Source of the DNA: Bacteroidota bacterium
Lineage (GTDB): Bacteria; Bacteroidota; Bacteroidia; Sphingobacteriales; Sphingobacteriaceae
Assembly: GCA_018266915.1 (NCBI GenBank)
Contig: JAFDZM010000055.1
Coordinates: 1 to 49,510 of the forward strand
Length of the DNA stretch: 49,510 nucleotides
Reading direction: 5' to 3'
Position numbers and translations under genes: made by a program. Under the pieces are notes generated by a model, which saw only the letters and a list, made by a program, of their open reading frames with translations, was not told the DNA's origin and searched no databases. This document shows, piece by piece, positions 34,873 through 43,800 of the stretch. How positions within the stretch are numbered: position 1 is the first letter of the stretch; every line of letters begins with the position of its first letter.

Positions 34873-35598
34873 TCAAATATTCTTCCCGTCGACAATCTTG
34901 AAGAAATCCTCGCGATAAGTATCTCCTACCGGAATGATCTTATCCCCTATAAAAATACGACTGCGCTCGATACTGTCGATCTTATTGATGGAGACGATAT
35001 AGGATTTGTGTACCCGTATAAAATGTTTTTCGGGTAAAGCATCCTCCATCTTCTTCATATTCTGCAGGGTGATAATGCGCTCGGCAGGAGTAAAAATGGA
35101 GATGTAATCCTTTAACCCTTCGATAAACAAAATATCATTGAGGTATACTTTTTGAATTTTGTGCTCAGTTTTTACGAAGATAAAATCACTTAAAAAGTCA
35201 TTTTGCGGAGCAGCTTCTATTTTTATTTCAGGCTTGGCAGATGGCTGGATGATGGCCTGTGCCTTTTGAACTGATTTAAAGAAACGGTCGAATGCGATAG
35301 GTTTTAAAAGATAGTCGATCACATCCAATTCATACCCTTCCAAGGCATATTGCGGGTAGGCTGTTGTCAGAATAACTTTAGATTTACCATTAGCAATTCG
35401 AAGGAACTGAATGCCTGTCAGCTCCGGCATCTGCACATCCAGAAATACCAGGTCGATATTACCCTCCTGCACTAATTGCAATGCCTCGATAGGATTGGTA
35501 GTTACCTTCACCAATTGCAAAAAAGGCATCTTGGAGATGTAATCTTCCAATATATGGAGCGCCAGGGGCTCGTCATCTACTACAAGGCATCTGATCAT
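34873..35598 (-). CDS. LytTR-family response regulator
   Basis: A 241-residue regulator with a receiver domain (1-120; acidic pair Asp8/Asp9, phospho-acceptor Asp54 in FLDVQMPE) and a C-terminal LytTR DNA-binding domain (about 140-238; FVKTEHKIQKVYLNDILFIE, HKSYIVSINKI). It is preceded one base away by its histidine kinase gene. Likely targets include the divergent ABC operon whose promoter region holds two inverted repeats. Confidence 0.94.
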   Translation of the reverse strand: MIRCLVVDDEPLALHILEDYISKMPFLQLVKVTTNPIEALQLVQEGNIDLVFLDVQMPELTGIQFLRIANGKSKVILTTAYPQYALEGYELDVIDYLLKPIAFDRFFKSVQKAQAIIQPSAKPEIKIEAAPQNDFLSDFIFVKTEHKIQKVYLNDILFIEGLKDYISIFTPAERIITLQNMKKMEDALPEKHFIRVHKSYIVSINKIDSIERSRIFIGDKIIPVGDTYREDFFKIVDGKNI

Positions 35599-35599
35599 A

Positions 35600-36610
35600 T
35601 TATAAAACTAATGATAATTCGCAAGTATAGGTTGTGGCTTCGTCCCGTATATTTAAGCTATATTTCCCGGAATAAAGCAGGTCGAGCCTTCTTTTAACAT
35701 TATTTAACCCAATTCCACCCTCGGTATCCCGGTTCATCATGTGCTTTTTATTTTCCATATAAAAATGAAGATGGGTGCCATCCAGGTTTATCCGTAAACA
35801 TATGGGCGAAGACGGGTCATTGGCTACCCCGTGTTTAAAGGCATTCTCTATAAATGCGATCAGCAGCAAAGGTACAATCTTTTGGTTACCAACCTCGCCG
35901 GTTATTTTAAAGTCGACAAAGGCTTTGTTACCGAACCTTATCTTTTGCAGATCAATATAGTTCTGCAGGTATTGCAACTCTTTAGCCAGGTCAACCTTGT
36001 TATCATTGCTCTCATACAGCATATACCGCATAATCTCCGAAAGCTTCAGGATAGCCTCTGGCGTGGTATCCGATTTCTGATAAGCCAGTGAGTAAATACT
36101 ATTGAGAGAATTGAAAAGGAAGTGTGGGTTGATCTGCGATTTCAGGAAGGCCAACTCGGCTGTTAGGCGTTGGTTCTCCAGGTCGCGCTGCACACGTTCG
36201 TTCAGGAACCAGTCAACACCAAACTTAAGGGCAGTGCTTAGGAAAAGAAAAAAGATATTGGTTAATGAAGCGCTGATCATATAGGCCCCGAAGGACGTTT
36301 GCTTATGGCCTTCCATTAAAATATAGGTTTTGAAGCCATTAGCCAACCCATACTTACCCAAATCAAAAACGATAATGACGATGATAAGCGCTATACTGTA
36401 ATTCCTGTATTGCTTTTTGTCTAAAAACTTAGGCATCAGGTACAGGTAATTGAGATAAAAAAGGCAAATGTTCACCACAGCAAAAATTCCGAAGATGACC
36501 GCCAATTGAGCAGCAGTCATTTTGCTGTTGCTATGGGCCAGGTACACGAAATAAGAGACAATGCTTACCCAAAAAACAACATGCCAGAATATTTGCCAGT
36601 TACGCTTCAT
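35600..36610 (-). CDS. LytS-type sensor histidine kinase
   Basis: A 336-residue kinase with four to five N-terminal helices (to about residue 130), a His_kinase domain with His163 in LKSQINPHFLFNSLN, and the ATPase N-box LLIAFIENAFKHGV (about 257-270). There is no large extracellular sensor domain, so it probably senses within the membrane or through a partner. It pairs with the LytTR regulator. Confidence 0.93.
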   Translation of the reverse strand: MKRNWQIFWHVVFWVSIVSYFVYLAHSNSKMTAAQLAVIFGIFAVVNICLFYLNYLYLMPKFLDKKQYRNYSIALIIVIIVFDLGKYGLANGFKTYILMEGHKQTSFGAYMISASLTNIFFLFLSTALKFGVDWFLNERVQRDLENQRLTAELAFLKSQINPHFLFNSLNSIYSLAYQKSDTTPEAILKLSEIMRYMLYESNDNKVDLAKELQYLQNYIDLQKIRFGNKAFVDFKITGEVGNQKIVPLLLIAFIENAFKHGVANDPSSPICLRINLDGTHLHFYMENKKHMMNRDTEGGIGLNNVKRRLDLLYSGKYSLNIRDEATTYTCELSLVL

Positions 36611-36636
36611 TGCATCTAATGTAATATATTCAGTGC

Positions 36637-36682
36637 TTTATCGGCTATATATTTATATATAGGCCCCGTTTTTGCCGATAAA
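36637..36682. promoter_or_regulatory. Inverted repeat in the kinase/transporter divergent region (site 1)
   Basis: TTTATCGGC (36637-36645) and GCCGATAAA (36674-36682) are perfect 9-bp complements 28 bases apart. It lies in the 202-bp region between the divergent sensor kinase and ABC operons and is a candidate operator. Confidence 0.5.
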
Positions 36683-36697
36683 CCCGGTAAAATTTCC

Positions 36698-36733
36698 GAT
36701 GAACGCCAAATCACAGCGAAATGTCCGTTCATC
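36698..36733. promoter_or_regulatory. Inverted repeat in the kinase/transporter divergent region (site 2)
   Basis: GATGAACG (36698-36705) and CGTTCATC (36726-36733) are perfect 8-bp complements 20 bases apart, nearer to the ABC operon. Candidate binding site for the LytTR regulator; this is inference. Confidence 0.5.
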
Positions 36734-36812
36734 TACAATTCCCGTCAGTTGGTCTAATAGATTTTAGCAGGTTAAACTTTCGCTTTAAAATTGTATCATA
36801 ATCAATCACACA

Positions 36813-37022
36813 ATGAAAAAGCTAGTCTCTAATTCGAATCCATTTATCTTACTGCTCCTACCTGTAGTATTTGCCTTGGTGATGGGGATAGGTTATCAAT
36901 TTCAACAAAAAAAGGTTTATACCGAAGGCACTTCAGCTGCAGTACATGCAACTTCGCTGTTTTATAAAGGCGTAACCTTAGTTAAAACTGTTTGCTCTGT
37001 TGCCAAAGAAAAACTATGGTAA
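36813..37022 (+). CDS. Small membrane-anchored protein leading the ABC operon
   Basis: A 69-residue protein with one hydrophobic helix (about 10-28, PFILLLLPVVFALVMGIGY), followed by a polar tail ending VAKEKLW. Its 3' end overlaps the ATPase gene by 7 bp, so it is translated together with the transporter. No family recognised. It may be a regulator or subunit of the transporter, or a signal partner of the divergent kinase; both are inference. Confidence 0.65.
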   Translation: MKKLVSNSNPFILLLLPVVFALVMGIGYQFQQKKVYTEGTSAAVHATSLFYKGVTLVKTVCSVAKEKLW

Positions 37023-37915
37023 TCAGCACTGAAGGGTTGAGTTTTAATTTTGGCAACCAGCAAGTTGTCAGATCGCTATCCCTCCAGGTGCCCGAAGGCA
37101 GTATTTACGGTTTCCTTGGCCCAAACGGCGCGGGTAAAACCACTACTATAAAATTGCTGCTCAATCTGCTAAAAACAGATCAGGGCAGCATTCGTGTTTT
37201 TGATCAGGAGCTGCAAAGCAACCGCATCTCCATTCTTTCGCAAATTGGCTCACTGATAGAGCAACCCGCTATTTACCTCCATCTTTCGGGCAGGGAAAAC
37301 CTGGTGAACCGCGCTTTACTGCTGCAGGTTCCTGAAAAGCGTGTGGATGAAATGCTTGACCTGGTTCACCTTAAAGATGCCGCTAACAAAAAAGCAGGCA
37401 AGTATTCATTGGGTATGAAGCAGCGTTTGGGTATAGCCCTCGCTTTGCTATCAGATCCCAAACTTTTGATATTAGACGAACCTACCAACGGCCTCGATCC
37501 AAACGGAATCATCGAAGTGCGTGAATTATTGATCAGGTTAGTCACTCAACATAAGAAAACAGTTTTTGTATCGAGCCATTTACTGGCTGAAGTTGAACGC
37601 ATGGCTACCCATGTGGGTATTATCCATAAAGGCGAAATGCTTTTCCAGGGGAGTATAAAGGATTTGGAAGCGATCAGTCAGCCGCAAATACAGGTTGAAG
37701 TGAATGACACCGTTGAAGCTGCTAACTTTTTAAAAAAACAAGGCCTTACTGTTACTGGGGTTAATGATGAGCATGTGTCTGTTCCCTTTACATCAAAAAC
37801 GCAAATGGGAGAGATCAATACTTTGTTGAACCGGAATGGCTATACCGTTTACAGCATCCGCAAGGTAAATAAGGACCTGGAGAAATTATTTTTAGATATC
37901 ACCCAAAACGCCTGA
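37016..37915 (+). CDS. ABC transporter ATP-binding protein (ABC-2/BcrA type)
   Basis: A 299-residue ATPase. Walker A GPNGAGKTT (35-43), signature YSLGMKQRLGIAL and Walker B LLILDEPTNGLDP are intact, with a C-terminal extension (about 215-299) usual in ABC-2 drug or peptide exporters. The ATG at 37016 (MVISTEG) gives the family N-terminus; an upstream start is out of line with it. It is 4 bp from the permease gene. Confidence 0.93.
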   Translation: MVISTEGLSFNFGNQQVVRSLSLQVPEGSIYGFLGPNGAGKTTTIKLLLNLLKTDQGSIRVFDQELQSNRISILSQIGSLIEQPAIYLHLSGRENLVNRALLLQVPEKRVDEMLDLVHLKDAANKKAGKYSLGMKQRLGIALALLSDPKLLILDEPTNGLDPNGIIEVRELLIRLVTQHKKTVFVSSHLLAEVERMATHVGIIHKGEMLFQGSIKDLEAISQPQIQVEVNDTVEAANFLKKQGLTVTGVNDEHVSVPFTSKTQMGEINTLLNRNGYTVYSIRKVNKDLEKLFLDITQNA

Positions 37916-37919
37916 GCAG

Positions 37920-38726
37920 ATGAAAGGATTTTTACTATCGTTCCGGTCGGAGTTTTATAAAACGCGCAAAACTATGGGTTTCTGGAGCGCTGTTTTATTA
38001 CCCTTATTCATTTGCACACTGTTATTCATCGGCTTCTTCAATAAAAGTGACCATTTAGCCAACATGCCCGGCTTTATGGCCTGGCTTCAATTTGCCGGGG
38101 CTATACTGGCGGTGATGGGATCGTTGTTGCTACCTATGCTGATCGTTTTTATTGCTTATTCTGTCAACAACATTGAGCATAAGTCTGAAACCTGGAAATC
38201 ATTGTTCAGCTTGCCTATCGCTAAATGGTCGATTTATTCCGCCAAGTATTTTTATGCGCTTTTCCTTGTTTTCCTTTGTCTCTCTCTATTCGTCCTATTG
38301 ACGATTGGTTTCGGTAATTTTTTGAGTGTACTAAAGCCTCAATTAAAATTCAATGAGTATCATATTGAAAAACTACTGGTCCAGATCTACTTCAAACTGT
38401 TCTTAGCTTCGTTAGGCATATTATCCATCCAGTTTTTACTGAGCCTGCTTTTTCGTGATTTCTTAAAGCCTATGGGTATAGGCTTCGTAGCCACCATCGC
38501 CGGGGTGATCTTTGCCAACGTAAATTGGCAGTATGCTTACCTGTATCCTTACAGTCACCCAATGCTGACGATAAAAGGATTGGTTAACAGCAAGATGAAT
38601 AACAGTCCTACTATGCCGGAAATCACTGTGGATATATTCACTAAGGATATATTTGTGAGTTTGGCTGTGGCGGTCGGAGTGTTTATTTTGGGATATTTTA
38701 TTGTGTTGAAGAAGAGTGTCAAATAA
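37920..38726 (+). CDS. ABC-2 type transporter permease
   Basis: A 268-residue permease with six predicted helices (about 20-40, 58-85, 107-132, 160-180, 187-207 and 243-263). The N-terminal FLLSFRSEFYKTRKTMGFW is typical of ABC-2 permeases of the BcrB/NisE type. Together with the ATPase it would form an export or self-protection pump. The neighbouring LytTR system suggests peptide- or envelope-stress-responsive control. Confidence 0.88.
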   Translation: MKGFLLSFRSEFYKTRKTMGFWSAVLLPLFICTLLFIGFFNKSDHLANMPGFMAWLQFAGAILAVMGSLLLPMLIVFIAYSVNNIEHKSETWKSLFSLPIAKWSIYSAKYFYALFLVFLCLSLFVLLTIGFGNFLSVLKPQLKFNEYHIEKLLVQIYFKLFLASLGILSIQFLLSLLFRDFLKPMGIGFVATIAGVIFANVNWQYAYLYPYSHPMLTIKGLVNSKMNNSPTMPEITVDIFTKDIFVSLAVAVGVFILGYFIVLKKSVK

Positions 38727-38737
38727 GAGAATTTGTC

Positions 38738-38760
38738 GTAGAGACGCGATGCATCGCGTC
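38738..38760. repeat. GACGCGATGCATCGCGTC palindromic repeat, copy 1
   Basis: An 18-bp perfect palindrome (38743-38760) preceded by GTAGA. The second copy at 39351-39376 lies on the other side of the gene between them. A diverged copy is at 83-113. Confidence 0.8.
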
Positions 38761-38766
38761 CAATAA

Positions 38767-39336
38767 CTAGAGATTAGTTGAAGTCGTTTCCAATCGACTT
38801 CCCCGCCGTGACAAAATCATGTAGACTCCTATAAGTATTGGTAAATAAATTAAGATGCTTGTTAAGTAATCAATAATTATTGCACCTGCTGTGTAATGAA
38901 TTGACCATTCAACTTTAGTATTCGGAAATAACAACCCTTCAAATAAATATAATATCCTTGGAACTAATAAAATTATTGATAAGACAATCAAATTTGATCT
39001 AAACTTTTTGATCCATAGCATTTGCGACAATAACACACATGGTACTAATGTAGAAAACCATACCACCCACCAATAGGGTCCAACCACCCGGTTTAATATA
39101 GTATACTGTTCGTACTCACCTCCTGAAAAAAAGGCTACATAGAATTCTATTACTAATTTAAATATATACAATATTGAACCCAAGAGTAATGTGCAGCTAA
39201 CTGAATTGACAAGTGTTTTACATTTTATTGGGGAGATGTTGATCTTAAAAAAGTTGATAATCAATAAGCACACAAGCAAAACAAACGCACCATTGAAAAT
39301 GGCATTAACTATTGCATTTAATATATCAGTCATCAT
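38767..39336 (-). CDS. Unknown polytopic membrane protein bracketed by repeats
   Basis: A 189-residue protein with about five hydrophobic helices (about 12-30, 44-68, 87-108, 115-135 and 152-175). No family recognised. It is AT-rich relative to its neighbours. The stop codon is 6 bp from one GACGCG palindrome and the start 14 bp from another. The last residues (SRLETTSTNL) are encoded over a hairpin GAAGTCG-tttccaat-CGACTTC (38780-38801), which looks like an intergenic repeat that became coding. Confidence 0.7.
   Translation of the reverse strand: MMTDILNAIVNAIFNGAFVLLVCLLIINFFKINISPIKCKTLVNSVSCTLLLGSILYIFKLVIEFYVAFFSGGEYEQYTILNRVVGPYWWVVWFSTLVPCVLLSQMLWIKKFRSNLIVLSIILLVPRILYLFEGLLFPNTKVEWSIHYTAGAIIIDYLTSILIYLPILIGVYMILSRRGSRLETTSTNL
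38780..38801. repeat. GAAGTCG hairpin inside the 3' end of the unknown membrane gene
   Basis: GAAGTCG and CGACTTC form a 7-bp stem with an 8-base loop within the last codons of the gene. It is probably a small repeat captured by the reading frame. Confidence 0.5.
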
Positions 39337-39350
39337 TGGTGTGCTCGGTT

Positions 39351-39376
39351 AGAGACGCGACGCATCGCGTCTCTAC
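39351..39376. repeat. GAGACGCG palindromic repeat, copy 2
   Basis: AGAGACGCG / CGCGTCTCT arms with one central mismatch form a 24-bp near palindrome that runs into CTAC. It lies between the unknown membrane gene and the M28 peptidase stop codon. Confidence 0.8.
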
Positions 39377-39379
39377 AAT

Positions 39380-40732
39380 TTATTTAATCGGTTTCGGATA
39401 CATCGGCAAACTCTCATGCCCTTCCGCATCTACTGATTGCACAGCGAAAAAGTAATTGTCCTTTGAGTAAGCCAGGTCAGCCTTAGTATCGGTCACATAA
39501 AATTTCTTCTCCCAATACGGACCGGTGGTTTCGCGCATCAGCACATAATAGCCCGCAGGCTTTTTGCCATTTGCAGGTGGGTCCCACTTTAATTGCGTGC
39601 GATTAGTTAAACCACTGGTTACCATACCTACGTTCTGCGGTTCAGCTGGCGCAGATGCCAGGTTGGCTAATACCGAAAGGTTCATCCTTGCCACTTTTTG
39701 CACGTAATTGAAGTCGACATAGTCGGGCAGGTCACCATAGCTTATGCCGTTTTCGGTACGAATAGTTTGATGCTGACGGGTAAAGTCCTCATTCATCTCG
39801 GTAATACGGACAGCAGTAAAACCTTCTTGCTGGAAAGGGGTGTGGTCGCCGCCGCGCAGGTAACGGTCGCGGCGGTAGATTAGCTTTACATCCAGCTGGT
39901 CAACATAGCGTTCGCCTGTTTCTTTAATATAGCGTGACAGCTCACGCGAAGGGCTGTCATTTTCGCCGCCCAGTGCTATCAGGCTTGCGATATGCTTTTC
40001 ATTACGGCTATCAACTGTTGGTACTCCTTCGCTGAATATGCGCACACTGCGATTATCCTTCAGATCGGTTTCCATACCGTGACTGTTTCCCACGATATCA
40101 TTATTCAGCACCGCATCGATGTTCCAATTTTCAGCCTTAGCCCGTTTTGCTACATGAGCAGAACCAAGTAGCCCCTGTTCCTCACCTGCAACAGCCATAA
40201 AAATGATTGTTGCCGGGAATGGGTGCTTGGACATTACCCTTGCCAATTCCATCGAAACGGCAGTGCCTGAGGCATCATCATTGGCTCCAGGTTCATCACC
40301 ATTAGGATCCATTATATCAGATTTGCGTGAATCGTAATGCCCGGAAACAATATAAATACGGGTATCTTTTGGATCAGTGCCTTTTAGAATAGCTAACACA
40401 TTTTTCAGCTTGACAGGTGCATTAACCCTTTCACCTTTAGGTTGGGTAGAGGTGTCAAATTTTACGGTCATCCGCCCATGAGAATCTGCTGCGTAACGTT
40501 CATATTCTGCTTTTATCCAGTTTCGGGCAGCACCTATGCCCGTGGTTTTGCTGGATGTATCACTCAAAGTATGCCGCGATTTGAAACTGACCAGTTTGCG
40601 GATGATCGTCTCGATATTGTTTGACGACACTTCATCCACCATTTGTTTGATGGTTGCGTCCTGTTTAATGGTGGTTTGCGCTATGGCGGGCACACAGAAT
40701 AATAACGGCAATATGTATTTCAGGTACTTCAT
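39380..40732 (-). CDS. Secreted M28-family zinc peptidase with a C-terminal beta domain
   Basis: A 450-residue exported peptidase: signal peptide 1-19 (ending VPAIAQ), M28 catalytic domain with zinc-ligand blocks SGHYDS, GANDDASGTA and AGEEQGLLGS, and the distal HTPF histidine. A C-terminal fibronectin-III-like domain follows (about 360-450, LKWDPPANGKKPAGYYVLMR). It probably cleaves peptides in the periplasm or outside. The ATG at 40732 starts the signal peptide; an upstream in-frame start does not. Confidence 0.9.
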   Translation of the reverse strand: MKYLKYILPLLFCVPAIAQTTIKQDATIKQMVDEVSSNNIETIIRKLVSFKSRHTLSDTSSKTTGIGAARNWIKAEYERYAADSHGRMTVKFDTSTQPKGERVNAPVKLKNVLAILKGTDPKDTRIYIVSGHYDSRKSDIMDPNGDEPGANDDASGTAVSMELARVMSKHPFPATIIFMAVAGEEQGLLGSAHVAKRAKAENWNIDAVLNNDIVGNSHGMETDLKDNRSVRIFSEGVPTVDSRNEKHIASLIALGGENDSPSRELSRYIKETGERYVDQLDVKLIYRRDRYLRGGDHTPFQQEGFTAVRITEMNEDFTRQHQTIRTENGISYGDLPDYVDFNYVQKVARMNLSVLANLASAPAEPQNVGMVTSGLTNRTQLKWDPPANGKKPAGYYVLMRETTGPYWEKKFYVTDTKADLAYSKDNYFFAVQSVDAEGHESLPMYPKPIK

Positions 40733-40754
40733 GATCACTTTAGTTGTAGGTTCT

Positions 40755-40850
40755 GCTATTTCTTTGTGATCTCTGTGCAAAATCTCTGTGTTCTTAGTGG
40801 TAAAAATTTAACCACAGAGAACACAGAAAGAAAAACACAGAGAACACAGA
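40755..40850. repeat. Inverted-pair intergenic repeat, CTCTGTGTTC type
   Basis: TCTGTGTTCTTAGTGGT (40785-40801) and ACCACAGAGAACACAGA (40811-40827) pair over 17 bp with two mismatches. Additional partial copies lie on both sides (ATCTCTGTGC near 40770, ACACAGAGAACACAGAG near 40835). It lies between the helicase stop codon and the peptidase start. Confidence 0.75.
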
Positions 40851-40876
40851 GTTGAAATTCTTAAGACAGTCTTTGC

Positions 40877-43800
40877 TTAATTAGCATCGGCTTCCTCCGG
40901 CTCTTCCATAATATTCCCGGTCTGCTTAAAATTACTGCGTACAAAATGGCACCAGTCGCACTCCTCTTTACCGCAACCGGTATTAAAATCATGCGCCTGT
41001 ATTTTAGCATAAACCGTCCTGATCTGCTCCCTCACCGTCTCCACATCTTCCGGACTGATCAGTATTTTCTCCGTAACATATTCGCCTTCACTTACCGGCT
41101 CGATAAAATCAAACTGGGTACTTATTACCTGCCAATCTTTAGAGCGATCATTCTCGATCAATAACTTATAAAACACCGCCTGTCGCCAGTAATCGCCGCC
41201 GTTGGGTTTATCATTAGTTGGGCGTTGTAATTTCTCTTTGGCATTGCGGAATTTACCGGTTTTATAGTCGACAACTGTGACTTGCTTACCTGTAAATTCT
41301 ACCTTATCCAAACTACCTTTTACCGGCACACCGTCTACCTCAATATTCTTAATCGATAGCTCTACCAAGGCAATTTTATTCCAGCTGAGGGTGTTCAGTT
41401 CGTAATAAGGTGGTAATATTTTGTCCCCATAATCCAGTCGCAGTTTAAATTCATCTTTGGTAAATGAATCCCTGTTGCGGAACATATAGGTACGGAAATC
41501 TTTCATGAACAACTCTGTTGGAGGAAACTCGTCACCGTTCTCTTTCAAACTGCGGAAAGCCCGTTTCAATGCATCATGCGCCGCCGAACCAAATGTTGCC
41601 GATGGACTTTTTCCTGAAGGTACCCGTATTAAACACTGGAAATAAAAACGCAGCGGACAATCCAGGTAATTACTCAAATGGGTAACCGATAGGGTATAGT
41701 TTTGCAGTAACTGATTGATATAATTCTTGTCGATCAGCTCTACTTTTGGTTTATCATCCTCGCTAAACTGGGTAGCATAAAAATCCAGCATATCTTCTTC
41801 AGCAGGCTTTGGATAATCGGTCCGCAAACTAGTAGCGGCCAATATCTCACCTACAAATTGCGAAGCTTCCTGATCTTTACCGTTTTTATCTCTTGCCGCA
41901 TAAGATACGCTGAGATGCTGCTTGGCACGGGTCAGGGCCACATAAAATAAGCGGCGCGATTCTTCCCTTTGAGCAATATCATCATCCGGGGCCTGTGTCA
42001 AAGTATCGGGCAAACTGAATCCATTATTTCGTCCTTTGCTATCCCAGGTCTTTTTATCACAACCGATTAAGAACACATGCTCAAATTCAAGACCTTTTGA
42101 GCCATGCGCTGTGAGGAAGTTGACTCCATTTTCTGAATAAATCACCTGTGTTAGCGGCAACCTGATATTATTATCGCGCATCAGGCCGATGGTCTTAACT
42201 AAATCGCCAGCACTGATATCCGGGTTTTTGCGGCTTTCGTCTTTCAGAAAATCAAAGAAATTGGTCAGCACCTGGATATACCAGCCTTTATCAGGCTGCT
42301 TCATGATATAGCGCAGGATACCCATTTTGGCAATCAAATCCTGGAAAAGCTGCTGCAGTGTTACACTTACCGATGCTTTCAACAAATCGTCAATGTAAGT
42401 CATCAGGTACTTCATCTCCTGAGTAGCAGGCGCATCAAATAACGCTTGCTGGGCAGGCATTTTCAATTCGCTGATATATCTTCTGAGCGATGATTTTGGT
42501 TCACCGTTATTAGAGGTCTTATAGTTTTGATTGGATACCGCGATACTTGCTTTTGCGATCTCTATTGGCGGGATTTCAAAAAAATCATAGTGCATAATCT
42601 CGAACAGCAGCTCATCGCCACTATAAGGCGAATCCATTTCCATTGCGAGATAACGCAGTATATTGATGATCTTTTCTCCAAAAGGCAAGGTCAGGATATC
42701 GATCTTCCGACGGGTATTTACCGCAATCTTTTTTGAATCGAGATATTTTAGCAACTCCTCCACCTGGCTGTGATTACGATAGATGACTGCTATTTCAGCA
42801 GGAGCAGTTCCCCCATCGATCAGTTGTTTTATCTGGCGAGCTGTATGCACCATTTCCTGAGCAGGGTTTTCGTATTCCCTTATCATGGGCTCATGCGCCA
42901 GTTCTTTAAACCGTGCACCCGCAGCCATCAGGTTTTTATCCAATTGTAGTTGCTCGGTTAACCGTATATGGTTGTTGCCAATCAAAACTTTTGAAACATC
43001 AAGTATGTGCTGGTTGGAGCGATAATTTTGTGTTAGCACAACCGTTTTCAACGTCTTGCCATAATCACCTGCAAAGGCCAGGATATTCTCCATGTTGGCC
43101 CCCTGGAATTTGAAGATCGATTGATCGTCATCACCCACTACAAATACGTTCGGGGTATCCCAATAATTCAGCAAGAGCTTAAGCAATTCACTTTGTGAGC
43201 CGCTGGTATCCTGGAATTCGTCCACCAAAATGTATTGGTAGCGTTCCTGGTATTTACGCAGCATTTCTTCGTTCTCGCGGAAGGCTTTCAGCACCCATAT
43301 GATCATATCATCATAATCATAATAGCCACCTGTCTTCATCTTGGCATCATAACGCTGGTATTCGCTCACCGCTGCCAGAAGTTTGGACATTACCTCCTTC
43401 GCTGCATCAATATCCTTTTGTTTCGGGTCGCCAATTTTAATTCCTTTGGCGGCATTGGCCCGCTTATAAATAAATTCTTCACGATTTGGAATATCTTCCA
43501 AATATTCAGTCACCGCCCTGCGGATCATATCCTCATCCCAGTTTTCCCGTTTCATTACTGAAAACAGGTTTTTCAAGCGGGGCACATCGTAATAAATATC
43601 CCCGGTAAAACGCTTTAACAAGTGGTCATTCGGAAAATCGTCAACCAGTTCCTGGAAGAGCGCTACCGAATCCAGATCAGATAAGGGTTCTAAATTCAGC
43701 TTGCCGAAATAGTCCAGGTTCTCTTGGATCACCTCGTTACAAAAAGCGTGGAACGTATAGATATTCACCCGGTAAGCATCCGGTCCGATAAATTCGAACA

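Noticed and set aside
36611..36812. Classical LytTR direct-repeat binding site
   Set aside because: No clear pair of direct repeats with about one-turn or two-turn spacing could be found; only inverted pairs are evident.
38738..39376. Insertion sequence made of the two palindromes and the gene between them
   Set aside because: The gene has no transposase motif and no target duplication was seen; only a repeat-flanked gene can be stated.
40755..40850. CRISPR array
   Set aside because: The repeated CTCTGTGTTC units are inverted and irregularly spaced, with no unique spacers of constant length and no cas genes.
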